Part shown: positions 26,300-34,376 of the stretch, piece after piece
How positions within the stretch are numbered: the stretch's first letter is position 1
How the letters are laid out: each line of letters begins with the position of its first letter
Source: Saccharopolyspora gloriosae
GTDB taxonomy: Bacteria; Actinomycetota; Actinomycetes; Mycobacteriales; Pseudonocardiaceae
Direction of reading: 5' to 3'
DNA length: 64,000 nucleotides
Assembly (NCBI RefSeq): GCF_022828475.1
Contig: NZ_CP059557.1
Coordinates: forward strand, 5,007,470 to 5,071,469
Notes under the pieces: generated by a model
Database searches by the model: none
Seen by the model: only the letters and a program-made list of their open reading frames with translations
Told to the model about the DNA's origin: nothing
Translations under genes and position numbers: made by a program

Positions 26300-27166
26300 T
26301 CAGGCGGAGTAGTCGTAAAACCCCTTGCCGGACTTCTTGCCGTACAAGCCCGCATCGACCATCCGCTCAAGCAGAGGCGGAGCAGCGTAAAGCGGTTCCT
26401 TGTACTCGCCGTACATCGAGTCGCCGATGGCCTTGAGGGTGTCCAGGCCGACCATGTCGGACAGCGTCAGCGGCCCCATCGGGTGGGCGCAGCCGAGCAC
26501 CATGCCGTTGTCGATGTCCTCCGCGGTGGCGATGCCGCTTTCGTACATCCGGATCGCGGAGAACAGGTACGGCACGAGCAGCGCGTTGACGACGAACCCG
26601 GAGCGGTCCTTGGCGCGGATGCTCTGCTTGCCGAGCCCGTCGGCGGCGAAGGTCTCGATCCGCTGCACGGTCTGCTCGGAGGTGACCAGCGAGGGCACGA
26701 GCTCGACGAGCTTGAGCACCGGCACGGGGTTGAAGAAGTGCACGCCGATCACTTGTGCGGGCCGCTCGGTGGCGCCGGCGAGTTTCGCGATCGGGATGGA
26801 GGAGGTGTTGGACGCGAGGATCGCGTCCGGGTCGGTGACCACCCGGTCGAGCTCGGCGAAGACACCGGTTTTGAGCTGTTCGTTCTCGGCGATGGCTTCG
26901 ATGACCAGTTGCCGGTCCGCGAGGTCCGCCAGCGAGGTGGTGAACCGCAGGCGGCCCAGGGTCGCGTCCCGCTCGGCTTCGTCGAGCTTGCCGCGACTCA
27001 CCGCGCGGTCGAGCGATTTCGTGATCCGCGCCCGGCCTGCTTCGGCGGCGTCTTCGCTGACTTCCGAGACGATGACGTCCAGGCCGCTGCGGGCGCTGAC
27101 TTCAGCGATGCCCGCACCCATGAGCCCGGAGCCCACCACGCCTACGCGTTCGATTTCCGTCACCAC
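26300..27166 (-). CDS. 3-hydroxybutyryl-CoA dehydrogenase
   Basis: 288 aa, cytosolic, NAD(P)-dependent oxidation/reduction between 3-hydroxyacyl-CoA and 3-oxoacyl-CoA. Rossmann motif VGVVGSGLMGAGIAEVSARS at the N-terminus; LASNTSSIPIAKLAGATERP and VIGVHFFNPVPVLKLVELVP contain the catalytic His and Ser/Asn context; the C-terminal domain ends DAGLYGKKSGKGFYDYS. GTG at 27166, preceded by GGAAGGAT, gives the family's usual length; the frame's upstream ATG at 27223 is less likely. Actinobacteria use it in butyrate/PHB or beta-oxidation metabolism. Confidence 0.93.
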   Translation of the reverse strand: MVTEIERVGVVGSGLMGAGIAEVSARSGLDVIVSEVSEDAAEAGRARITKSLDRAVSRGKLDEAERDATLGRLRFTTSLADLADRQLVIEAIAENEQLKTGVFAELDRVVTDPDAILASNTSSIPIAKLAGATERPAQVIGVHFFNPVPVLKLVELVPSLVTSEQTVQRIETFAADGLGKQSIRAKDRSGFVVNALLVPYLFSAIRMYESGIATAEDIDNGMVLGCAHPMGPLTLSDMVGLDTLKAIGDSMYGEYKEPLYAAPPLLERMVDAGLYGKKSGKGFYDYSA

Positions 27167-27522
27167 ACCGATCCTTCCGTCCACGACTTCGTCGTCGAGT
27201 CGCTGTCGGCGCGATGATGTCAAAGCGAACGATTACCAACGGGTACAGAGTGCTGTAAGACACGGCACGGGCACCGGCGGCCACCAGGAGCGGCGCGGGT
27301 TCGGACGGGCTCGAAGAAGTCGGGCCGCACGTTCCCGGCCCGACTTCCCGACTCCCCAAAGCCCCCGACTTCAAGCCCCCCGGCTCGTACCCTGACCCCC
27401 TGAGCGTCGTCATCGTATATCAATGAGGTTGAACAGATCCACATGTTTCGATCATCTATGTGGATGAACCCGTTCACGACATCGGCGGTGTCACAGAGAT
27501 CGCGACCCCTTACAGTCGAGGC
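27167..27522. promoter_or_regulatory. Divergent promoter region with inverted repeat
   Basis: Holds an inverted repeat ATCCACAT (27437-27444) / ATGTGGAT (27458-27465) with a 13-nt spacer, upstream of a TGTCAC...TACAGT pair with 16-bp spacing that would place transcription start at or near the GTG at 27523. This suggests a leaderless XRE gene with an upstream operator. The part near the 3-hydroxyacyl-CoA dehydrogenase start shows nothing distinct. Confidence 0.4.
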
Positions 27523-28050
27523 GTGCGGTTCCCCTCCGACTCCTCCGACGCCGGTTCCGACGGCGGTCCCGCTGCCGACGGCGGCAGGGCTTCGGGCAGT
27601 TCCATCAGCGTGCACGTGTTCGCCGAGCGGCTGACCGAACTGCTGCAGGGACGGCCCGACCCGGAGACCGGCAAGCCCTACAGCAGCGAGCGGATGGCCG
27701 CGCTGCTGACCGGACGCGGAGTGCGCATGTCCGGCACGCACATGTGGCATCTGCGCACCGGCCGCGCCGTGCCGCGGCTCACCGAGGTCGTGGCGTTCGC
27801 CGAGTTCTTCGGGGTGGGCCTGGACTTCTTCGACCCGGCGATCGCGCCCGAGCTGCTGGCGCAGTGGCGCTTGGCCGGGGAGTTGCGCAGCCACGGCGTG
27901 GAGGAGGTCGCGTTGCGCCAGCTCACCGACCAGTTCCCGGAGCAGGACCGGCCGCACGTCACCGATGCGATTCTGGGTGTGCTGCAGGGTTTCAAGGCGT
28001 TGCGCGCCGCGGACGGGCGCGGTGGGCAGAACGCCCCGGAGCAGTCGTGA
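27523..28050 (+). CDS. XRE-like DNA-binding regulator
   Basis: About 175 aa if started at GTG 27523; an in-frame GTG at 27460 gives 196 aa but overlaps an inverted repeat. A helix-turn-helix is visible in VHVFAERLTELLQGRPDPET, YSSERMAALLTGRGVRMSGT and HMWHLRTGRAVPRLTEVVAF, followed by FFGVGLDFFDPAIAPELLAQ and an alpha-helical C-terminus. Its stop overlaps the next gene's GTG by 4 bp. It heads an apparent four-gene unit with an HExxH protein, a DUF6545-like membrane protein and a P450-like protein, a gene set recurrent in actinobacteria. Confidence 0.75.
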   Translation: MRFPSDSSDAGSDGGPAADGGRASGSSISVHVFAERLTELLQGRPDPETGKPYSSERMAALLTGRGVRMSGTHMWHLRTGRAVPRLTEVVAFAEFFGVGLDFFDPAIAPELLAQWRLAGELRSHGVEEVALRQLTDQFPEQDRPHVTDAILGVLQGFKALRAADGRGGQNAPEQS

Positions 28051-28604
28051 AACTGCTGGTGTGGAGCGACGGACGTCGTTCGAGGTGGAGCGGTTCGCGC
28101 CGGTTGCTGCGGTGGCGCAGCGGGAAGCGGCTCGACGCGCTGGGCCTGCCGCGCCGGTTCACCGCCCAGCAGCTGCTGGAGCGGGCGCGGGAGCACCTGG
28201 GCCGGGACATCTACTTCGCGGCGGTGGAGTTGCCGCCGCGCGCCCCGAGCGGCCTGGCGCTGCTGCCGGAGGGCTGCGTGATCATCGTGGCGGACGCGCG
28301 CACCACGCGCTGGCATCGCTGGCACATCTGGTTGCATGAGCTGATGCACCTGCTGTGGGGCCATGTCGGGCGTCCGATGTCCGATCCGGCTCCGGCGTTG
28401 CGTTCGCTGTTCGGCGAGCTGCCGCCGGAGGTCCTGGACCGCGTGCTGACCCGCACCGGTTGTTCCGCTCACGAGGAGGCCGCGGCGGAGATGATGGCTT
28501 CGGTGGCGATGCGGCGGATCAGCTCCTGGGAATCGCCGCAGGCCCAGCAGGTGCCCGATGAGGCGCGGGAGATCCTGCGCCGCTTCCAGTCGACCCTCGG
28601 GTGA
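28047..28604 (+). CDS. HExxH protein, ImmA/IrrE-like or toxin-like
   Basis: 185 aa from GTG 28047. The centre carries a zinc-metallopeptidase motif HELMHLLWGH within WHIWLHELMHLLWG, preceded by LALLPEGCVIIVADARTTRW as in the IrrE/ImmA peptidase fold; TGCSAHEEAAAEMMASVAMR may supply the third zinc ligand (Glu). ImmA-type proteases cleave partner XRE repressors, and the partner gene lies immediately upstream with a 4-bp overlap. Some relatives are annotated as toxin-like. Cleavage of the upstream regulator is an inference. Confidence 0.75.
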   Translation: MKLLVWSDGRRSRWSGSRRLLRWRSGKRLDALGLPRRFTAQQLLERAREHLGRDIYFAAVELPPRAPSGLALLPEGCVIIVADARTTRWHRWHIWLHELMHLLWGHVGRPMSDPAPALRSLFGELPPEVLDRVLTRTGCSAHEEAAAEMMASVAMRRISSWESPQAQQVPDEAREILRRFQSTLG

Positions 28605-28608
28605 TCCG

Positions 28609-29835
28609 GTGTTCGCCGTCCTGTATCCGCTGGCCCTGTTGTTGCAGCTGAGCGCGTTTCTCTGGAAGCTGCGCGATTTCCTGCGCGATCCGCGGGATCC
28701 GCGGCTGGGTGCGATCACGTTGGCGTTGCTGTTCGTGGCGTCCGGGTTCAACTTCGCCATCCCCGGCGTGTACTTGGCGGTGGGCGCCGCGTCCGGGGTG
28801 CCGAACCTGTCGACGCTGGCGGTGTACTCGTCGATCGTGCTGTGCACCGCGTCGTTGCAGGTGTGCTCGGTGAACTTGGCGCGCTCCAGGGAGGCGGCGG
28901 TGCCCGCCGGCCGGACGCTGGTGCTGGGCACGGCGGCCGTGCTGGTCGTGATGGCCGGGCTGTTCGTGGTGGCTCCGGTGCACGACGAACCGCACGTGCT
29001 GGATTTCGACGCGCACTACGCGGGCGTTCCGGCCATCACCGGATTCCTCGCGGTGTACTTGGGCGCGTATTCGCTGGGTTTGGTGCGCAGTGCGCTGATC
29101 TGCCTGCGGATCCGCCCGCACGCGCAGGACCGCTGGCTGCGGCTGGGGGTCACGCTGGTGCCGGTGGGCGTCGCGTTCGGCCTGGGTTACTCGGTGCTGA
29201 AGGTGGTCGCGGTGGCCGCCACGTGGCTCGGCGGGGATCTGGCCGTGGTGAGCACGGTGGCGGCGCCGGTGAGCGCGACCGTCGGGGCGAGCGTGATGGC
29301 GGTGGGTTACGTGCTGCCGTCCATGTCGCGACTGCTGCGCCGCTGGCGCGCACGCCGGTACCTGCGCCCGATGTTGCAGGCGTTGCGGCCGCTGGATCCG
29401 GAGCTGGTGCGCAACACCCGGCTGGAGTCGGCGGAGTACCGCTGGTTGATCGCCACCGACGACCTGCTGCGGGAACTGCGCCCCTACCTGGATCCGCGAG
29501 TCGTGCCGCTGGCCGAGCGGCACGTCGACCGCGCGGGGCTCACCGGCGATGAGCGCGCCGCGACGATCGAGGCCGCCCGCATCGCCGCCGGGCTGCGCGC
29601 GCACGACTCCGGCGAACGCCCCGGGTCCGGTAGCGCCATGATCCGCGAGGACGTCGGCATGGACGGTGCCGAAGCGGCGGTGTGGCGCTTTCCTGAGCAG
29701 GATCCGAGGCGTGATCTCGCCGAGGAGCTGCACTGGTTGTGCCTGATCGGCGAGGCGTTCACCGGCCCGCACCCGGTGGTCCGGGACGTGCTGGCGGACC
29801 TCGATCAAGCCACGGCGGGAACGGAATCCGCTTAG
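28609..29835 (+). CDS. Membrane protein, DUF6545/MAB_1171c-like
   Basis: 408 aa from GTG 28609, four bases after the HExxH gene. Seven hydrophobic segments occupy residues ~1-240 (FAVLYPLALLLQLSAFLWKL first), then a cytosolic domain of ~170 residues containing RRYLRPMLQALRPLDPELVR, ESAEYRWLIATDDLLRELRP, ERAATIEAARIAAGLRAHDS and DLAEELHWLCLIGEAF. This organisation matches the actinobacterial MAB_1171c-type proteins, which are sometimes called transporters without experimental proof. It is coupled in position to the XRE/HExxH pair. Confidence 0.75.
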   Translation: MFAVLYPLALLLQLSAFLWKLRDFLRDPRDPRLGAITLALLFVASGFNFAIPGVYLAVGAASGVPNLSTLAVYSSIVLCTASLQVCSVNLARSREAAVPAGRTLVLGTAAVLVVMAGLFVVAPVHDEPHVLDFDAHYAGVPAITGFLAVYLGAYSLGLVRSALICLRIRPHAQDRWLRLGVTLVPVGVAFGLGYSVLKVVAVAATWLGGDLAVVSTVAAPVSATVGASVMAVGYVLPSMSRLLRRWRARRYLRPMLQALRPLDPELVRNTRLESAEYRWLIATDDLLRELRPYLDPRVVPLAERHVDRAGLTGDERAATIEAARIAAGLRAHDSGERPGSGSAMIREDVGMDGAEAAVWRFPEQDPRRDLAEELHWLCLIGEAFTGPHPVVRDVLADLDQATAGTESA

Positions 29836-30150
29836 TCCCGCACCGGCTCCGGGTGAACGTCGCCTTTGACCGGTCCTTTCGGTCGAATGGGCTATGCACC
29901 CGGTGCCACGGCTGGAGCGGATGGTCCCGCTGACCGGGCGGTTGACGGAGGCACGGCGGTGCGGGTTCCGGTGGAGAGGCGGTTTCCGGAGGAACCGCCG
30001 CCCTGTGGCGCCGGGCTCCCGCCGCACGGCCCGGAGGCCGTGCAGTCGGCGGCGGAACCCGCGAAGATCATTCCGCGAGGGCGCGGCGGGCGTCCGATCG
30101 CTCGACGGCTGGCAAGATGGATCAAAAGATCATTCTGGAAGGACGCCGCA
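29836..30150. other. Gene-free stretch, nothing assignable
   Basis: About 315 bases between the membrane protein and the P450-like gene. It contains small imperfect palindromes (for example GACCGGTCCTTTCGGTC) and an AAGATGGATCAAAAGATC A/T-richer patch near 30110-30133 that might hold a promoter. The open frame from 29866 continues into the P450 gene but its translated upstream part is Pro/Gly/Arg-rich and non-conserved in character. Confidence 0.4.
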
Positions 30151-31278
30151 GTGACCGATCCCTTCACCGCGTCCGACCCGTTCGCGTCGCTCGCCGCGCT
30201 GCGGGCCGCAGGCCCGGTGCACCGGGTCAGCACTCCCGACGGTCCACGGGCGTGGCTGCTCACCCGCTACGCCGACGTGCGGAGTTCGCTGGGTGATCAG
30301 CGGCTCGCGTTGAACCGCGACCACTCGAACGGCGCGGACTACGCGGGTTTCGACCTGCCGCCGCAGCTGGACGCGCACCTGCTCAACAGCGATCCGCCGC
30401 GGCACACCCGGCTGCGGCGGGAGATCGCGCCGAGCTTCACCGCGCAGCGAGTGCGGGCGATGACCCCGCAAGTGCGGGCGGTGGCCGACGATCTCGCCCG
30501 CTCGCTGCCCGCCGGAGTGGACCTGGTCGCCGATTACGCGGTGGTGCTGCCGGTGCGGATCATCGCCGAGCTGCTGCCGCTGCCCGCCGCGGCTCGCCGG
30601 GATTTCGCGACGTGGGCGGACGGACTGCTGCTCCACTCCCCCGGCGCGGAGCCGCGAGCGCGCGACACCATGAACGACATGCGGCGGATCATCGGCGGGG
30701 CGTTGAGCTCCGAACCGCCGGAGGGATCGTTGCTGTCCGGCCTGCTGGCCGCCCGCGCCGGCGCTCGGCTCGATGCCGATGAGCTCACCAGCATGGTGTT
30801 CTACCTGCTGTTCGTCTGGCACGAGATCATGGTGCACGCGGTGTCGTCCACGGTGCTGCGGCTGCTCGGCACGTCCGCGTCACTCGATTCGGGCGTGGAG
30901 GAGGTGCTGCGCTTCCACCCGCCGCAGCTGCTCGCCGCACCCCGCTACGCGCTGGCGGAGCTGACCGTCGGCGGTGTCACCATCCCCGCCGGGGACACGC
31001 TGCTGCTGTCGCTGGCGGCGGCGAACCGCGACGAGCACGTCTTCGACGACGCGGAGACGTTCACCCCGGACCGCTCACCGAACCCGCACCTGAGCCTCGG
31101 CCACGGCATCCACGCCTGCCCGGCCTCGGCCTTGACCCGCGTGATCGCGGTGGCGGCCGTGCAGGCGCTGCACGAGGTCCGGCCTGAGCTCTCGCTCGCG
31201 GTCACGCCGGACACCGCTACCTGGCGCGGCAACTTCCGCCACCACGGCCCGGCGGCGCTGCCCGTGTCGACTTCCTAA
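30151..31278 (+). CDS. Cytochrome P450-like protein with degenerate I-helix
   Basis: 375 aa from GTG 30151 (GGAAGGACG upstream). P450 fold features: LLTRYADVRSSLGDQR, DPPRHTRLRREIAPSFTAQR (C-helix His/Arg), ExxR in EEVLRFHPPQ, and heme loop LSLGHGIHACPASALTR with the thiolate Cys. The I-helix reads FVWHEIMVHAV, where catalytic P450s have the AGxET acid-alcohol pair. The heme loop also lacks the usual Phe and Leu-Gly after Cys. It may bind heme but be impaired in oxygen activation, or work with a different oxidant. Convergent with the glycosylase gene, overlapping by 4 bp. Confidence 0.8.
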   Translation: MTDPFTASDPFASLAALRAAGPVHRVSTPDGPRAWLLTRYADVRSSLGDQRLALNRDHSNGADYAGFDLPPQLDAHLLNSDPPRHTRLRREIAPSFTAQRVRAMTPQVRAVADDLARSLPAGVDLVADYAVVLPVRIIAELLPLPAAARRDFATWADGLLLHSPGAEPRARDTMNDMRRIIGGALSSEPPEGSLLSGLLAARAGARLDADELTSMVFYLLFVWHEIMVHAVSSTVLRLLGTSASLDSGVEEVLRFHPPQLLAAPRYALAELTVGGVTIPAGDTLLLSLAAANRDEHVFDDAETFTPDRSPNPHLSLGHGIHACPASALTRVIAVAAVQALHEVRPELSLAVTPDTATWRGNFRHHGPAALPVSTS

Positions 31279-32060
31279 CCAGCGGGCTGGCAACGCGGGC
31301 AGTGGTAGGTGGTGCGGCCCGCCGTCGTGCTCCGGGCGAGGCCGGTGCCGCAGCGCGGGCAGTGCGGGTCGGGTTCGTCGCGGTGCCCGGTGAGCCACGA
31401 CGGCCGGTCCGGCACGTGGGCGAGCTTCGCGGACTGGCGCAGCACGGCGTGCGCTCGGCGGCTGAGCCGGGACAGGTCGTCGCGGCTGAGTTCGCGGGTG
31501 CTTCGGGCGGGGTGGATGAGGGACTGCCAGAGGACCTCGTCCGCGGTGAGATTTCCCAGCCCCGCCAGCACCGCCTGGTCCATCAGCGCGGATTTGACAC
31601 CGCGCCTGGTCCGGGGGATCCGGTGGCGGTAGTCGGCGGCGGAGGCGGCGAGCGCGTCCGGGCCGAGGTCGCCGAGCAGCGCGTCGAGGTCGGCCCGCTC
31701 GCGCGCCAGGTGCAGGCCGGTGAGCTTGCGCATGTCCCGGTATCGCAGGCCCCCGTCCTGGAAGCGCAGCAGCACGCGGTCGTGGTCGTGGAGCTCGTCG
31801 CCGGGGTCGCACCACAGCAGGCGGCCGGTCATGCCGAAGTGCAGCAGCAGCTGCGGGAATTCCTCGGCGGTGGGCAGCACGAGCCACTTGCCGTGCCGCC
31901 AGGGGGTGCCGAGCCGGGTTTCGCGCATCGCCTCGCGGAACCCGGCTTCCGAGACTCCGCGCAGCACCTGCGCGTCGCGCACCTCCACGCCGCGCACGGT
32001 GCGCCCCGTCGCGCGCTCGGCGACCCGGCGGAACCCTTCGACGTCCGGCAGTTCAGGCAC
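31275..32060 (-). CDS. Fpg/Nei family DNA glycosylase
   Basis: 261 aa. Base-excision repair enzyme for oxidised bases. The mature N-terminus PELPDVEGFRR provides Pro2 and Glu3 for the Schiff-base chemistry; LLLHFGMTGRLLWC, LAGLGNLTADEVLWQSLIHP (H2TH region) and a C-terminal zinc finger CPRCGTGLARSTTAGRTTYH with CPRCQ are present. The common consensus PEG/PELPEVE is PELPDVE here, as in a known actinobacterial subgroup. Length is typical. Confidence 0.93.
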   Translation of the reverse strand: MPELPDVEGFRRVAERATGRTVRGVEVRDAQVLRGVSEAGFREAMRETRLGTPWRHGKWLVLPTAEEFPQLLLHFGMTGRLLWCDPGDELHDHDRVLLRFQDGGLRYRDMRKLTGLHLARERADLDALLGDLGPDALAASAADYRHRIPRTRRGVKSALMDQAVLAGLGNLTADEVLWQSLIHPARSTRELSRDDLSRLSRRAHAVLRQSAKLAHVPDRPSWLTGHRDEPDPHCPRCGTGLARSTTAGRTTYHCPRCQPAG

Positions 32061-32107
32061 GTTCCCGGCCTACCCGCCCGCTCGCCGCCGCAACCTCTGC
32101 CCCGAGC

Positions 32108-32419
32108 TCAGTTCGGGTCGAGGGCGTGGCGCAGCTTGGCGAGCCAGTCGAGGTGGGCGCGGAGGACGTCACGGCCGTGCGGGGTGAGCTGGAACCAGGT
32201 GCGGGGCTTGCGGCCCACCGAGCCCTTGCGCACTTCGAGGTAGCCGGCTTCTTCGAGGGTGCGGCTGTGCTTGGAGATCGCGGAGTCGCTCACCCCCAGC
32301 ATGTCGCGGGCGGTGGCGAAATCGACCCACTCGGCTCCTTGCAGCAGCGCGCACAGCGCTAGCCGGGGTCCGGTCTCGAAGATCGGCTCGCGGCCGTCCG
32401 CCTGGGCGTGACCGGTCAC
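32108..32419 (-). CDS. Winged-helix transcriptional regulator
   Basis: 103 aa from GTG 32419. A single winged helix: FATARDMLGVSDSAISKHSR is the recognition region and LEVRKGSVGRKPRTWFQLTP the wing, with terminal helix GRDVLRAHLDWLAKLRHALD. It resembles the MarR/PF13601 group of small regulators. Its start overlaps the stop of the upstream membrane gene (GTGA), so it is translated together with that protein and may regulate it. A CTTTC/GAAAG inverted repeat upstream of the pair is a candidate site. Confidence 0.85.
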   Translation of the reverse strand: MTGHAQADGREPIFETGPRLALCALLQGAEWVDFATARDMLGVSDSAISKHSRTLEEAGYLEVRKGSVGRKPRTWFQLTPHGRDVLRAHLDWLAKLRHALDPN

Positions 32420-32880
32420 TGCCGGACCCGGCCCTGTTCGATGTCCCGCATCATCGCCGAACGGAGCTTGATCTGGAGCCCGAACACGGCGAGCCCCACG
32501 ACCGGCAGCACCAGGAGCGCACTCCCGATCTGCTCGCGGGCGACCCAAAAGTTGATCACGAAGAACCCGACGAGCGCGACCGCGAGACCGCCCAGCCAGA
32601 ACGGCCGGGCGCTGGGATAGGAGCCGACCCGCTTGGCGAGGTAGACCCCGGAGCGGCGCCGCCGGGTCCAGGAGTAGACGGCCGAGGCGAGGACGAGCGC
32701 GACGAGCCCCCACTCGAGGTACGACCTGCCGGTCGGCAACAGAAAAATCCAGATCGGGAGCCCGGCGGCGAGCACCAGGACGACTCCGGCGAGCGTCCAG
32801 TACGCGACGGGGAACCGGGTGTGGGCGGCGATCCGGCGACGTGCGTCGGCGACCTGGTCGAGCTCAGGCGTATCGGACAT
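32416..32880 (-). CDS. Membrane protein of unknown function
   Basis: About 154 aa from the ATG at 32880 (MSDTPELDQVADARRRIAAH); an ATG at 32895 is also in frame. Four hydrophobic stretches pair as two hairpins (VAYWTLAGVVLVLAAGLPIW, YLEWGLVALVLASAVYSW, FWLGGLAVALVGFFVINFW, LLVLPVVGLAVFGLQI). The cytosolic N-terminus is charged. Not recognised beyond being the usual partner of small winged-helix regulators. Confidence 0.75.
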   Translation of the reverse strand: MSDTPELDQVADARRRIAAHTRFPVAYWTLAGVVLVLAAGLPIWIFLLPTGRSYLEWGLVALVLASAVYSWTRRRRSGVYLAKRVGSYPSARPFWLGGLAVALVGFFVINFWVAREQIGSALLVLPVVGLAVFGLQIKLRSAMMRDIEQGRVRQ

Positions 32881-32903
32881 CAGGCGGTCTCCCATCCGGA
32901 CTA

Positions 32904-32919
32904 CTTTCTATATGGAAAG
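32904..32919. promoter_or_regulatory. Candidate operator CTTTC-N6-GAAAG
   Basis: Short inverted repeat 24 bp upstream of the membrane-protein/regulator operon. Read on the minus strand it contains TATAGA, which could be a -10 box, so a bound regulator would block the promoter. The arms are only 5 bp, so chance occurrence is possible. Confidence 0.35.
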
Positions 32920-32965
32920 CATACACGGATCGGGAAGTGGTTCTACGAAGGCCGCTTCGAGAGGT

Positions 32966-33613
32966 TCACCTCGACGGTGCCGGGGAGGCGAGGTGGGCGG
33001 TGAACCAGCTCGCTGCTTCGTCGGCCACCCGGCTCAGCGCGCCGGGTTCCTCGAAGAGGTGTGTCGCACCTTCGACGACGTGCAGGTCGTGCGGGGCGGT
33101 GAGCTTTCCGGCGACGCGGCGGTTGAGTTCGAGGACCTCGGGGTCGCTGCCACCGACGATCAGCAGCGTCGGAGCTCGCAGGCCGGACAGGGATTCGGAG
33201 GCCAGATCCGGCCTGCCACCTCTCGACACCACCGCCCGCACGTCGTCCGGTCGGCGGGCGGCGGCACCGAGCGCGGCGGCGGCGCCGGTGCTCGCGCCGA
33301 ACAGACCGACGGGACGGCGCCACCAGTCGAGGACGCCGAGCACGCGCACTGTGAGCAGCGGGATGTTGAAGCGCATTTCGCCGTGGGCGTCGCGGTCGCA
33401 CTCCTCGTCGGTGAGCAGGTCCAGCAGCAGGGTGCCGAAGCCGGCTTCCTGCAACCGCGCGGCGACCCACCGGTTGCGTTCGCTGTGCCGGGAGGAGCCG
33501 CTGCCGTGGGCGAAGACCACCAGCGGCGCTTCGTCGTGCGGCAGCGTCAGGTCACCGGTGAGCGCACCGGCTCCGTGCACCGCGGGCAGCGATACCTGCT
33601 CAGGTTCCGCCAT
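32966..33613 (-). CDS. Alpha/beta hydrolase, dienelactone-hydrolase-like
   Basis: 215 aa from ATG 33613. HGSGSSRHSERNRWVAARLQ supplies the oxyanion region, LFGASTGAAAALGAAARRPD the nucleophile elbow (G-A-S-T-G), IVGGSDPEVLELNRR the acid, and VEGATHLFEEPG the His. All three catalytic residues are therefore visible. Cytosolic, substrate unknown. The start lies 14 bp inside the end of the DUF5709 gene, indicating translational coupling. Confidence 0.88.
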   Translation of the reverse strand: MAEPEQVSLPAVHGAGALTGDLTLPHDEAPLVVFAHGSGSSRHSERNRWVAARLQEAGFGTLLLDLLTDEECDRDAHGEMRFNIPLLTVRVLGVLDWWRRPVGLFGASTGAAAALGAAARRPDDVRAVVSRGGRPDLASESLSGLRAPTLLIVGGSDPEVLELNRRVAGKLTAPHDLHVVEGATHLFEEPGALSRVADEAASWFTAHLASPAPSR

Positions 33614-34124
33614 CCCGCACCCGCTCCGCGTTCTCCTCCGGCGAGGTTCGCGAGGTTTCGGCGACGGCGCCTTCGGCAGAAGACGCGGACAGGCCGGTGT
33701 TCTCGACGTCGGTTCCTTCGAGGACGACGCCCGGTTCCTCGTCGGTCGCCGACTCGGCGGCGACCTGGTCCCCGGCGGCACCGTCGGCGACCTCGCGGTC
33801 GGCCCGCTCGTCGACGGTCTCGTCGAGTTCGCTCAGATCCGTTTCCGCGAGGGGTTCGCCGCGGTCGGCGCCGAGATCCGGGCGTTCCTCGGCGAGCCGT
33901 TCGTCGATGGTGTCGCCCTCGCGCTCCTCGCGGGGCGTGGGGCGGGCCGCGGTGGTCTGCGACCAGCTCTCCGGCGGCTCGACGCCCTCCTCCAGCGGAT
34001 CCACGCCGAGTTGGTCCTCGTCGAGGTCACCGGCGGATTGCAGTTCGGCCGGGTCCTGCGGGTCTTCGGGGTCCGGGCCGACCTCGTCAGCCGACGGAGT
34101 CGAAGCGTCCAGCGGGTCCGACAT
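33600..34124 (-). CDS. DUF5709 acidic protein
   Basis: 174 aa, strongly acidic and without hydrophobic segments. DEDQLGVDPLEEGVEPPESW followed by ERLAEERPDLG is the pattern of DUF5709, an uncharacterised actinobacterial family predicted to be largely disordered. The C-terminal half is low complexity (Glu/Asp/Ala). The 3' end overlaps the hydrolase start by 14 bp. Confidence 0.85.
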   Translation of the reverse strand: MSDPLDASTPSADEVGPDPEDPQDPAELQSAGDLDEDQLGVDPLEEGVEPPESWSQTTAARPTPREEREGDTIDERLAEERPDLGADRGEPLAETDLSELDETVDERADREVADGAAGDQVAAESATDEEPGVVLEGTDVENTGLSASSAEGAVAETSRTSPEENAERVRDGGT

Positions 34125-34209
34125 CGTGCGGGTCTCCGTTCTCGTGAGGACATGACATCCGCACCCGGGCTACCCGCACAGGCGTGGGCTAATCACGGCA
34201 GATCCATTC

Positions 34210-34267
34210 GACCGGAAAGACCGGTCGAGGGCCGTTCACCTCATGAGCATGTTCAGGTGAACGGCCC
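34210..34267 (-). terminator. Double hairpin after the ABC importer operon
   Basis: Two adjoining stems: GACCGG/CCGGTC (34210-34226) and GGGCCGTTCACCT/AGGTGAACGGCCC (34229-34241 with 34255-34267, 13-nt loop). They lie about 110 bp beyond the last gene of the importer operon and 140 bp from DUF5709. The first lies downstream of the second in the sense of transcription. No T tract is seen. Confidence 0.55.
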
Positions 34268-34376
34268 GTTCGACCAAGAGGAGTGGGCGGAGAAGGCATT
34301 CATCTGGCGGGGTTCGGAGCGGAGAGGCCTTCCAACGGGCACGGTCGATGGTCCAGGTGGCGCCGAGCGAGGCGAC

